A stretch of DNA of 64,000 nt. Source: Strobilurus pachycystidiatus. Its lineage: Eukaryota > Basidiomycota > Agaricomycetes > Agaricales > Physalacriaceae. The notes beneath the pieces were generated by a model, which was not told the origin of the DNA, made no database searches, and saw only the letters and a program-made list of their open reading frames with translations. Position numbers and translations under genes: made by a program. This document shows, piece after piece, positions 45,206 through 55,998 of this stretch. Location: NCBI GenBank assembly GCA_019915135.1, contig JAHLMK010000025.1:1-64000 (forward strand), given 5' to 3'. Each line of letters begins with the position of its first letter. The stretch's first letter is position 1.

Positions 45206-45211
45206 ATCCTC
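45206..45211 (+). repeat. target site duplication, right copy (ATCCTC)
   Basis: Matches 40736-40741 exactly. Confidence 0.8.
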
Positions 45212-45341
45212 GATAGCTTCAGATTGTACGCTTTCGGCAATGGACCCATGACAATCGCATTCTCCGCAGATGTTTTAATAGCCGCTATGGGCACAACTTA
45301 AAGATGCGCTACGCCTTCGTCGCCAGTTTGCCCCCATCATC

Positions 45342-47447
45342 ATGTCCACCTCTGTATGGCCGATGCGCGATGAACTCGACGATGCGATTTACGACAACGA
45401 GTATGACGACGACGACGAGCCCACAGAGTATACCCAAGACGAATACGAAGATATGGCTCGTCAAATCCGAAGCCTTTCGAACGTTATATGGTTGACCGGA
45501 GAACACACCACACTTCCTCATGACCCCCCTCCTTCCACAAGCATGGAACTTCGCGCAGTGTATCGCTCTTTGGCAACTCTTCTCACACGAGACTCACGTC
45601 AAGAGGTCGGAGTCGCCGTCACGGGAGATGGAACAACAATATCAGACGCCACGCAATTCATCGCGTTGATTCCGTACAGAAACGACCTCGAGGAACCCCA
45701 TCTCTCAACGGAGTCATATACTGGAGCAGCCTACGACATGTTAGATCCGTGTCCTACGGATATAGCGCCTGCTTTTGGTGAACGCTGGTACGCCGTGGCG
45801 CAATCTCCTTGCTGATATCATGAGCCTTACATCCATTTGCACAGGAGCGTGAATACCTCTTGTGATCTAGAGCATGCAGCGTGCATAATGGGCATTCTAT
45901 GGTCTCTAGTAGCCAATCCGCCATCATTCTGCGCCCTTGGGCACGCCCAACAACAAACAGCTCTTCGCTTCATCTATTCCCAATGTTGGCCGGAAGTCAG
46001 GCGCTGTGCAGAAGGCGCTAACTACATTCCGAAGTCGACACTGACATGGCACCATATCGGGATATTGGACAGCTACATTCCATTCCCCGATGAGCTATGC
46101 GAGGATGCCTTTGTGCCCGTTCCTCGCTATATTGCACACCGCTTTGCTTCTCGAGGAGTCCAGCGCTGGTCTGGAGATGCCGATGTGATGATGGCTGAGG
46201 ATGGTGATGATAGTGGGGAATTGTTTGCGTTCACTCCCATCACCGCCCGCGTCTGGTTTTCCATTTTATGCGACTCCGTCTACGATGTCCTTCTGCAGTG
46301 CGAGCCCTGGCACAAAGATCATCACCCCCCCACAGCCCCGGAGATGGATGGCGTCGTGGATAGCATCACTGAGCTGCATACCCTGTTCAACCTCACTGCC
46401 ATGCAACGGCTGCTTGAGTTCCCCTCCCTTCGGCGCTACCTCGACCTGCACCATCCGCATCTCAACTCGGATATCAGCCCCATGCTCCCTCGGACAAGGG
46501 CCGAGCATAAAGCGTTCAATCGTGCCGAATATAGGATCCTTGGTGGGTGGCCTCTCGCTTCGTGCTCAAGCGGAACGTCATTGATTCGCGATTCAATTGC
46601 TGGCAGATGAATGGCGGGAACGGGGGAACATAGTGGGTCGCCTCAGCCGCCATATACTCGGCTTGCTATCCTGGCACAACGCATTGATGACGCTGGTCGA
46701 CACGATGGCATATGCTGAGCCCTCAATCACCCTCCGGCTTGTAAAGTACCGGCGGCCATCGGGCAGCTGGCGCGAGCATCTCCAGGATTTTGGGGTGCGT
46801 TCGGCCATGGAGATGGATCGTCCGCTGCAAAGCGCGAAGTATGAGGATGTTTGGCGGTACCTGTTGGACGACCTACCCGACACTGAGGAACTCTCCGAAG
46901 AGGACCGACTCGAATTAGATCTCAAGATTGAGGAACGGGTGAAGATCTTGGATTTGCCTAGGCCTGAGGACGACGCGCCGAAACCGAAGCCCCGCACTTT
47001 CGAGGGCAGTGTTCACACGGAGGCGCTACTGATGGATTTTTTGGCTCAAGGAGATACCAGCCTCCCGGATACCATCAGGCAGCACCCAAGTTTACGGACG
47101 TTCGTGGTATGTCCGGGCCATTGAGACAAGTGTGCAATTACTTACTGACCACATGTCTCTAGCCTCTTCATCAGAGTCAGACGTTCAACAAGATTGTCGG
47201 CGTGCCATTGCAGTACGAGATGTGTTACTGTTGTACACTTCTTGAAGCGAGATTGCTACATGACGACAGACTGTCATTCGCCTCAGTCCGAGGTCCCCTA
47301 GTTCCGTGGACACCCCCACTTCTCCTCCACAATGATGAGGCACTAGAAGCCATCCACGGCGCGCTGGTCCAGCTCCTAGCCAGCATCATCGAGACACAGG
47401 AAGAGGCTGAACGCGCAGCCACTCCAACGGGGACTATGGCGGAGTAA
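45342..47447 (+). CDS. putative deaminase-like protein (OTT_1508-type), paralogue 2
   Basis: ATG 45342 to TAA 47447, with an acidic start ('DDAIYDNEYDDDDEPTEYTQ'). It shares 'IRSLSNVIWLTGEH', 'LATLLTRDSRQE', 'AVTGDGTT' and 'FIYSQCWPEV' with paralogue 1. Introns: after 'FGERW' (GTACGC...GCACAG), after 'YRILG', and after 'PSLRTFV'. The C-terminus has 'VHTEALLMDFLAQ' and 'YEMCYCCTLLEARLL' (H-x-E and C-x2-C). The start codon is 137 bp from the right end of the transposon, so the insertion must have displaced upstream control elements. Deaminase function is inferred from the motif pair only. Confidence 0.62.
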
Positions 47448-48486
47448 TTGAATGTTGCTGGAGGTGGCACAAGAAGTGCAAACGTTACGACACTTTGTAT
47501 TCTGATGTGATATTCCCTTATGATCACTCACTCCGACATTTCGGATTACCAGCAGCCAGGGTGGCGATCGTCCTTTAATTTTTGAGCCAGTTGTGCCCGC
47601 CGAACCTGCAAGGGTGCCGGCGGTCCAGTGGTGGTCCAATGAGCCTTTCACGCTAGAACGCCGGTAGGAGAGTCATGCGCAAATTGATATTGTGTGAAGA
47701 TGCGAGGGCTTGCCGAAATAAAAAATGGTGGCGCTTCCAGGACTCCTACTACAGTAGCTACTAACGAAGACCCGTGAGAGATACCAGTCAATTGCCGAGA
47801 GCTAAAGCCACTGGGCCGAGGTGAGGGTAACGGCACCGGAGAGCATGTCTTGTTGTTATGGTTCTCACTCGAAATATCCACGATAACCCAGGATGAAAAT
47901 CGAAGTTGACCGCTGTGATCTCCTGATGGGACAAAGTCGTGAATATAATGGTCACCGATGCTGGAAGATATGGCGGGAAGAATGTCGAATGCGTGCGACG
48001 GCAGAGGACGTTGGACAAAAAACGTTGTGTCAGCTTATCAAGGAGTATAACCCTTGGTTTCAAGCTCACTGGCGGTTGCACCTGCACGTCAACAGAAAGA
48101 CTCGTTGGACTCGTGCGTGAAAACCGCGTGATCTCGCGACCATTACAGTCTTAAGAGGCGGGAAGCGACAACAAAGGACGTTTTGTCAGCATGCCAATGA
48201 ATAACGCTTCTCGTTACAGTGCGACACTGGAGCGCATACCTGCATGCACCCGGTGCCTTGAAGAAGGACGCGACAACCGCGTGTTCTTGCGACCATAAAA
48301 GGAACGAGACTCTTCAAGATCAATGTGGGAGTATTGAAGCATCAGACATCATCAGATTTCACTGTCCTGGAATGCTCGTAGCAGCCAAGTTCGCAAGCAT
48401 GATGGGGAGAGGTGTCGAGATGAACGTAATGTATTTGATATCCAGAGCTTTGAGATGTGCTACATAGTTCCAAACACGCATGGAAT
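47448..48486. other. intergenic, about 1 kb
   Basis: No supported gene. Two similar 26-bp strings around 48119-48144 and 48272-48297 ('AACCGCGTG...GCGACCAT') are the only internal structure noticed. Confidence 0.45.
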
Positions 48487-49112
48487 CTAGTAAGGGGCGG
48501 CGGCAGCTTGGCACTAAAGAAAGAATAAGTACGTGATATACAAGGGGAGAAAGGAAGGACTGACGGCTTTCAACTGCTCAAGGTACCAGGTGCAAGACTG
48601 CATATCAGCCTTGTCGAGGCACTGGGTGAAGTCTACATGACGTTAAGGAAACATGTCACAGTAGAGTAGCTGACCCTGCTTACCTTTCGCCTGAGTTTCG
48701 CAGCTCAGACCTCCGGACTGCTGTTGGGCGGGGGCAGCTGCGGGCTGGGCAGCAGCTTCGGGGGCGGGTGCGGCATGTCCGCCGCCGCCAAAGAGCATGG
48801 AAGAGAGTCCGTGGCCGATGGTTGAACCGACAGCGACGGATCCAGCGGTCGCGGCCATCTGAGCGATCATGCCCGGTTGCTTAGTGTCTGCGTGAGAGCC
48901 GACATGGGGAACACCAGCAGGGGGTGATGGGGCATGGGCGGCAGAGGGCGCGTATCCAGAGGGAGCAGCGGCGGTGGAAGCACTCCTGGTCTGGGCCGGT
49001 GCTGGTGCGGACCTGGCAGGTGCAGAGGCGCGGGGGCGGGATTGACGCTAATAGACAGTGTATTCAGCATTGCTCGGGAATACGGGCAACATTCAGCACG
49101 ACGTACAGGCAT
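48487..49112 (-). CDS. MIX17: MIX17/CHCHD2-like twin CX9C mitochondrial protein
   Basis: Exon 1 is just ATG-CCT (49112-49107). A 60-bp intron follows, then 'RQSRPRASAPARSAPAPAQT', an Ala/Pro-rich presequence. The hydrophobic Gly-rich core is 'MIAQMAATAGSVAVGSTIGH'. The CHCH domain has two C-x9-C pairs: 'CETQAKDFTQC' (spliced across an intron) and 'CTWYLEQLKAC' (the final Cys is encoded after the last intron, TGC CAA GCT). It ends AAAAPY. This is the conserved intermembrane-space protein family imported by the Mia40 relay; the yeast name is used by homology. Confidence 0.9.
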
Positions 49113-49612
49113 GGTTGGACGATGGTGGTGGTGGTTAGAAACAGAGTCTTCCTCACTGGCCGCCCCGCTCTCGAAATTTCCCGGCCATGTCTTTCGGCAT
49201 GACTCAGCGGCATCACTACGCAAGCCATCGGCCGGAGCATTCGGTCCGATCACGAATGCGCAAGAATTCAGGCAAGGCAAACGGCAGTCGACACTAACCA
49301 GGCCACCACAGCCGTCAAGATATCGCTTATCCGTGCATCAGCTCCCACATTGAGCAACCAGAAAATATACACCATTGCGCTACTTTTCACTTTGACAAGA
49401 AGTAATCAGCGTGATGGGAATATTCCGTTCGCTGACTTTCCAAAGCACACAACATCCGCGACTAAACGGCTGAAGGGTAATGATAGGCAGGATGAGAATT
49501 CACTCTACTGTAACACGCTCAAAGACACCATTTACAGTACATGTCAGTAGTAGATACAACATCCACATACAACGGGATCTAATACACTTCTGTCAATTTC
49601 GGTATGGTTGTA
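49113..49612. other. intergenic
   Basis: Upstream of MIX17 and downstream of Het-C. No gene seen. Confidence 0.5.
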
Positions 49613-52600
49613 TCACCACCCGCCCCCACCGCCATACGCATTGGGGAAGTTAGGCGGCGGTCCTTGGTGGTGATGTCCATGACCATGTCGCTGTCCGCCA
49701 CTGGCATACGGATCCGCACCAGGAAACCCAGGCGCCCCTCCAGGCGGCCCAAACCCACCCGGTCCTGGTCCTCCATATCCTGGACCCGCATCAGGAAATC
49801 CCGGTCCGCCTGCGCCAGGGAACGACGGCGGAGGTCCACCACCGCCATACGAAGGCCCATTGTCAGCGCCTGGGAACGACGGGAACGACGGAGCGTTGGC
49901 CTGAGGGTACGACGACCCACCGCCGCCAGGGAAAGACGGCGCAGGAGACGAATACGACGGCGCATACCCTGCATGGCCGTGTCCGTGGCCGTGTCCATGT
50001 CCTTGCGGAGGATCAGCATAGATAGACGACGGCGGGCCCGATGGAGGCATGTACGTCGACGGTGGTCCAGACGGAGGCGCATAGATGTTTGACGGTGGTG
50101 GTCCGGAGGGAGGATTGTACGAAGAACCACCGCCACCTCCACCTCCATAGTATGCATCTGCTTGTCCGCCCGTAAGGGGAGTTGGGGCACCAGATTGGGA
50201 GTGTCCACCGGGGGCATGACTGTGTCCCCCTGCGTGGGCGCCCGGATAACCAGAGGCGTATACATCGTCCTTCCTGTTACCCGCTCCTTGGCCAAACAAC
50301 GCCGAGGCCTGCGCAACACCGGGAATAGACTGGACGTATCCTGAAATCTTCTGCTGAGCCTGCTGTCCTTGATTGTAGGCAAAGGTTCCTTGGGCCTCAG
50401 GTTTACCACCCTCTCCCGCGCCGCGAATGGCGTTTCCATTGCGGACAGAATCCTTCGAGAGTCGACGAACGACATCTTCTTTCCTGTTGCCTAGGTTGTT
50501 GAACCAATCGTGCATACACTTCAACATTTCGTTCTGAACTTTGCTGTTGTTGTTCTTGAAATCGGGGTGGAACCTGGCAGCAGAGTAGTCAGCGTTGACT
50601 GTTGTACATACAAGCCGACCCGGACATACAGGCATTGGAGAATATCCTCGGTTATTTGATGCGGGTTCATCGAATTGTCGTCCCATGCTTTCGCTATCAA
50701 ACCAACAGCGTGCACCTAAGGATATATGACGTTTTGTCAAATAACGAGTTGACGAGTTGAGACTTACTACAATGACTTTGGCAATCATTCCAGCTGGCTC
50801 GTTGAGAATCAGGTTCTAGGGACGTCCAGTCAGAAACGGGCTCGGTACCATGATTTCGATGACAGAAACTCACGAAATGATCTTTGCTGAGGAAAGAGTG
50901 CGTAGGATCCGACTGGGATAAATATTGAATGATTCGGACAATCATCAAGATAGAGACGACATACAGCACGAGGATCGTTGAACACTTCATACTGATCGTG
51001 ATTATCGATAACTTCGCTCGACGCTTGAGAAAGTCCAGCAGTCGCAGTTTGGAGAATGGGTTTCAAGAAGGGCTCCAAGGTCGTGAACACAAACACTGCG
51101 GACACATCAGCATCGTCATTGTTCCAGCTACGAGGAAACTCCGACCTGAGATTCCATCCATGATCTTTTCAATGAGCGGGCCAAGTCCAGGAATCTTTTC
51201 TGCGAAAAAAATCAACAGAATGTCAGGTAGTATTTTCAGGTTTATTCACCAATGGTCTTCTCGATCTTCTTAACAACCGAATCACGGAAGCTCAAAACCT
51301 GCCAAAGAACAGCGTGCAATTCTTGTGGCGACATGTCCTCAGGCTTCTTTCCGCCCTGAGCAGGCCCAGCGCGAATACGCTCGATGCTATCCATCTCTCG
51401 CGACATATCCCCGCCAGCACCGCCCGGAAGAGCACTAAACATAGACCTCAGCGAATCGGCCGCCCCGTTTGGCCCAGACCTAGACGAAGTCGACCGCGCT
51501 TCATCCATCTTCTTGTTCAGATCCGAGACCGAGGCTTCGCTGAGCTTGTCGCCAGCTTCTCCCAGCAACGAATAGGTGAAATCGCTGGAGCCGAACGTCC
51601 CAGTCACGATTGGCGCGACCCACTTCCCATCGGGGGCTTGTATCCGGACTTGGTCTCCGACGTGCGTGAAAACGTTCTGGTGTCCCATCGCCACCAGTGC
51701 CAATTCACACCAATTGGAATGGGCTGAGAAATCTTCAAGGGTGTGCAGAGCGGTACCCAGGAGACGATAAGACTCGTACAAATCCGTCTTCTGGTTACTA
51801 GCGCGGTGCTGGCGGCCGAAGTGGATGCATTTCTCCAGGGTGCGTCGAACAAGGGCCTTAGAGGTGTCCCAAGAGCCATTCTCGTTTGCGATGTAGTTCT
51901 TCATTCCCGTTCTGGGATCGACCTCTAGCTCTCTCGGCTGGGCAATCATTTCAGATGGACCGTTCAGTAAGGGAATCAATGAGAACTAACGTCAACGGGT
52001 CCTCGTAGGCCAGGGTCGTACCTGCGTGCATCCTCGCCATCGCCGTAGCCCTTGGGGTTGTCTATGTGCTCCGTGGGAAGATAGCACCCGAGGCGCTCTG
52101 GTGTGACCTCGAATTCATTGGTGGCGTATCCGTGCGCGAGGAAACCGAGGGCCATGCATAAGTTGACGATGGTCTGTGGCGCGTCAGATGGCGATCTACT
52201 GGATGAAATAGGAACGCACCTGGAGAGGAAGTTTCTTGAGAGTGGCAATATCGACCGCCTGGATGGAATCTTAGAGACTGCTTGGAAAAGATGGGTCGCC
52301 GCCACAAACCTGGCTGTAATCACGAAGCCAATTTCTGGCAAGGAGATTCAGTCAGACGAACCTATACACACGATCATGACTACTCACCCAAAATACACGC
52401 GTTTGATATCCAGACCGCCAAATTTCGACTTTCCCATCAGACTCGATAACGCGAATCCGCTCGCGCCCTTCTTGGCTAATTCGGCAAGAACGTCCTCCTG
52501 TTAACCCTGTTAGCTGTTGCTGGCAGCAAATAAACAGTGGATCGCACGATGTCTCCATGTCGGTACGCTCGTCCTTCCATGTACGCAAACCTGCGCCCTT

Positions 52601-52748
52601 GGATCAGCTTGGATATCGATGGAATCACGGAGAAGACGCACGATGGAATGTTCCCCGCGCCGAAAGCGTGCACGCCATTGCCAGAGAGGCAGACGGCAAA
52701 GAGAAACACTAGGAGAAAGAGAAATGTGGGGGTATTGTTGTTTGACAT
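49613..52748 (-). CDS. het-C: Het-C family protein (heterokaryon incompatibility C-like)
   Basis: ATG 52748 starts a signal peptide 'NTPTFLFLLVFLFAVCLSGN'. Then come 'FAYMEGRAYRHGDIEDVLAE', 'KRVYFGNWLRDYSQAVDIAT', 'LGFLAHGYATNEFEVTPERL', 'ESYRLLGTALHTLEDFSAHS' and 'NWCELALVAMG', the diagnostic blocks of the Het-C domain. The C-terminal third is a Gly/Pro/Tyr/His-rich low-complexity tail ('PPSGPPSTYMPPSGPPSSIY', 'GHGHGHGHGH') typical of Het-C. About nine introns; stop 49613-49615. In Neurospora the family sets vegetative incompatibility. In basidiomycetes the role is not established, so non-self recognition is an inference. Confidence 0.9.
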
Positions 52749-53381
52749 GACGGGAAGAGTTGGAGCTGTATCGCTCGGGCAAATATCCTTAAGCGGCGGA
52801 CTCGGAGATGCACTGCAATTTGGATTGAGGCGATGCCAAAGATTAATGAATGAAGTGAGCGCTCGCTGTCAATCGCGGTCAAATACGCGTCGTAGTTGTC
52901 GTGAAGCGCGATGAGCAGCAAGGAGATGGTGATGGTGCGAGGAAGAGACTCAGAAATTCGGGAAGACGATGCCCTGATGATGACGTCATGCCCTATTATT
53001 CCACAATTCGAATGATTGCCACCACTGGCAAACCACTGGTGGCAAGAACGCCGTTCGCCCGAAGGTCCAAGTTGATATCAGGAATGTCAGTGTCTTGACT
53101 CTGTTTCCAAAAGCAAGGATGTATCATATTATGTACTCCAGTACCATTTCTACACTCGAAAAATTCGTCAGTGACGGCTGGGATTAGACGACCTATTCGC
53201 CTTGACCTGAGCGTGTCTGTTTCTTTATTTGCTTCCTTGCCTTGATTACATAGATCTTCTTCGTCTGGAATCAACAATCGGTCTAACTCGCGGCGGGGAA
53301 AGTGAGCTATATACACGAAGCACTACTATTAGAATTCACAAGTAAAGTACTGAATGGTGAGTATTAGGGAATCCCGCGCCA
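52749..53381. other. intergenic
   Basis: The minus-strand ORF 52996-53316 has no ATG and no recognisable family. Nothing supported. Confidence 0.45.
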
Positions 53382-55310
53382 TCACATGTCCACAATGTAT
53401 CGAGACACGGGAGGATGGAAGACCACACGACGCTTATGAGTGAAGTGTTCTACATCCATCCGTCCATAGCCTGAGGCACCGCTAAGTAGGAAATCAGTAC
53501 AATTGGACGGATCCTTCGAAAATGCGCTCACCCTAGGCCGAAGACATTTGTGGTCGGCTCGGTGTGAATAGTAGCACCATTCACGTTCGTGAAGCCTGAT
53601 GACAATTCGTCAGCAGAAGTTTTTGTAATATGGAAGAAGGACTCGTACCAGAGTTTATCCTCGACGCGACATCAAAAGCGCTGTGAATGTTCTCTGTCCA
53701 CAAAGCGGCAGCCAATGTGTATTCGGAGTCATTGGCGAGGTCCACCGCCTCGTCGACGGTATCGCACACAGCGAATACGAGTACTGTCAATAAGCATGTC
53801 ACTTCAAAACTCCGGTGCTACTGACAGTATGGGCGGCCCTTACCTGGTGCAAACGTCTCCTCCTTCCACAATGTGAGGTGTCGGTCTACGTCCATAAGGA
53901 TATGCGGTTGAACGACAGCGTCATTCGACCCTTCCTCGTTCATATCTCCGAGCAGTAGCGTAGCACCACCATCAACCGCCTCCCTTATCATCCGACGCAC
54001 ATTGTCAGCAGAGTCTTTGGAGAAGAGGGGCGAGAGCCTGTGGTGTTCGGGATCACCAGCTGAGAATCTACGACACATTTCTACAACCGCTGCGATGAGC
54101 TTGTCGGCGACTGCACTTTGGACAATCACGCGCTCCGTGCTCATGCACACTTGACCCGAATGCATCATAGATGCAAAGACAATGGCGTTAGCAGCGTGCG
54201 CGATATTGGCATCATTCAATACCTGATGAGGGTTTATTCGATGTATAAATTGCGGAGTTGAATGGAGACGCGACTTACGATACTCGGGGACTTGCCGCCG
54301 CACTCCACTACGCATGGTTTCAAGTGCTTACCGGCCTCGATAGCTATAAGACTCCCGACACGATGACTACCAGTGAACTAGTGAATAGTTGTCATAATTA
54401 TTCTTGGAAGATGCTGGTTGCACATACGCTTATCATGCGAACCTTGGGGTGAGCTATGATGCTCGCTGTGACCTCAGGCGAGTCTTCGCGACGTGTAGTC
54501 ACAAAGTTGAGGACGCCTTTGGGCAAGCCAGCCTATGAACTTGGGTCAGAGCTACGTCAACCAGCGAAAGATTGGTTACCTCGTGGAAGACCTCAGCAAC
54601 AAGGGCTTGGGTACGCGGACTGACCTCAGACGCTTTCAGAATAACGCTGTTGCCACAAATGATGGGAATCGCAGCCGCTCGCAAAGAGAGGATCAGTGGC
54701 GCGTTCCATGGTGCGATCGATAGCCTGTTGATATATTACAGTCAGGAGATGTGTTCGGGTGACAGTAAAGTAAGAATAGCGCTCACACCACTCCCATGGC
54801 GCGACGTTGGATCATAACATGACCGCCAGCAACGCTTGGCATGTACTCTCCCTTGAGTTCCGCGGACAGAGAGATACATGCACGAAGATAGTTTGGACAG
54901 AACGACCAGTTGAATAGAGACCAGTCCATCGTGGCAGCAGTCTCCGAGGAAACTGCCTCTATGCAACGCTCTTTGAACGATTCAGAAGAGAAGACCTCGG
55001 CTGCTTTGATGAAGATGCTGATTCGAGTCGACATGTCGCTTTTTTCCCAAGAGAGGTACCCCGTGTGAGCTGCATCGATAGCCTCTCTGCAGTCCTCGAC
55101 AGTCGCAGAAGCCGATCGACTGACCACTTTGCCAGTGAACGGGTTGCAAATATCGAAGAGGCTCTCGGAAGAAAGGTCGGGATGGCGCCATTCACCGTTG
55201 ATGTAGAACGGAACGACGGGAGGCTGTAGTTTGGCGTCGAGTGACATGGCGAATGAGGGCCAAAACGCTGTCATTTCTAGACTAGACAGGCCAGCTTTTA
55301 TAGTAGACAT
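53382..55310 (-). CDS. NAD(P)-dependent aldehyde dehydrogenase
   Basis: ATG 55310; Met 55274 or 55247 are alternative starts closer to 'VVPFYINGEW'. Motifs in order: 'SIAPWNAPLILSLRAAAIPI', 'NSVILKASEVSPRTQALVAE', 'INFTGSHRVG', general base Glu in 'VVECGGKSP', nucleophile Cys in 'MHSGQVCMSTERV', and 'KEETFAPV'. The end is 'GASGYGRMDVEHFTHKRRVV', closing at TGA 53382-53384 with 'RYIVDM'. All catalytic residues are present. It resembles the salicylaldehyde/vanillin-type ALDHs. It lies directly downstream of an alcohol oxidase on the same strand, about 690 bp apart, suggesting a shared alcohol-aldehyde-acid route. Confidence 0.9.
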
Positions 55311-55998
55311 GAAGCCTTACTATATTCGAAAGGGCCGAGAGAAGATATGACACCCCGGGTTCTTGATGGAGCATTGTTGGCAGTTCGAGTTGTCCCACAG
55401 AAGTCAAGTTCTGTCTCTATCCGAACGCTAGTGACCGATGGGGATGGAAAAAGCAGTAAAAACTTAGGCATGAAGTGACGGGAGCCCAGAGGCGATATCC
55501 TGTTGCCAGCCTGCGACTAGACCGCTGGAGGCCATCTGTCCAAAACGATGATTCGATGTTGGTTTGAATGACTTGTCACTTCTTTCCCGAAGGCAATCCG
55601 ATGTTCACGGTTTCATATCTGAATTCGAGGCACACGTCTGAACACTGTGATTAGGCTTGAAGATGACATGCCTCGTAAGCGCCCCCATCTACGTGAACCA
55701 CGCGAAAGGAGGTCATCCGAGGAAGGGCCCGCTCCGGACCTAGGAACGAGGGAAATAAGCATTGATATGATTGAGCCATCAAAGTGGGGCTTGAGAGTAC
55801 GAGCGTAAGAGTAAGCGTTTGTTTGTTCTTGCGTTGCCAAGGCTTGAAGATGTCATCAAGGCGACAGAGAACAGATATGAAAAATTTCCAGTCGGCATGT
55901 TCGTACGCTAACGGAGATAACAGAAAACTTTGTTGGTATAACGACAGCCAAGACCCGAAAGGAAGAGAAAATAGCATGTAACAATGTGGGTTCGACAG
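55311..55998. other. intergenic
   Basis: 3' flank of the alcohol oxidase and promoter of the aldehyde dehydrogenase. Only short ORFs. Confidence 0.5.

Noticed and set aside
49604..50092. Arg-rich 162-codon plus-strand ORF opposite the Het-C tail
   Set aside because: It is the antisense shadow of the Gly/Pro-rich low-complexity tail of Het-C.
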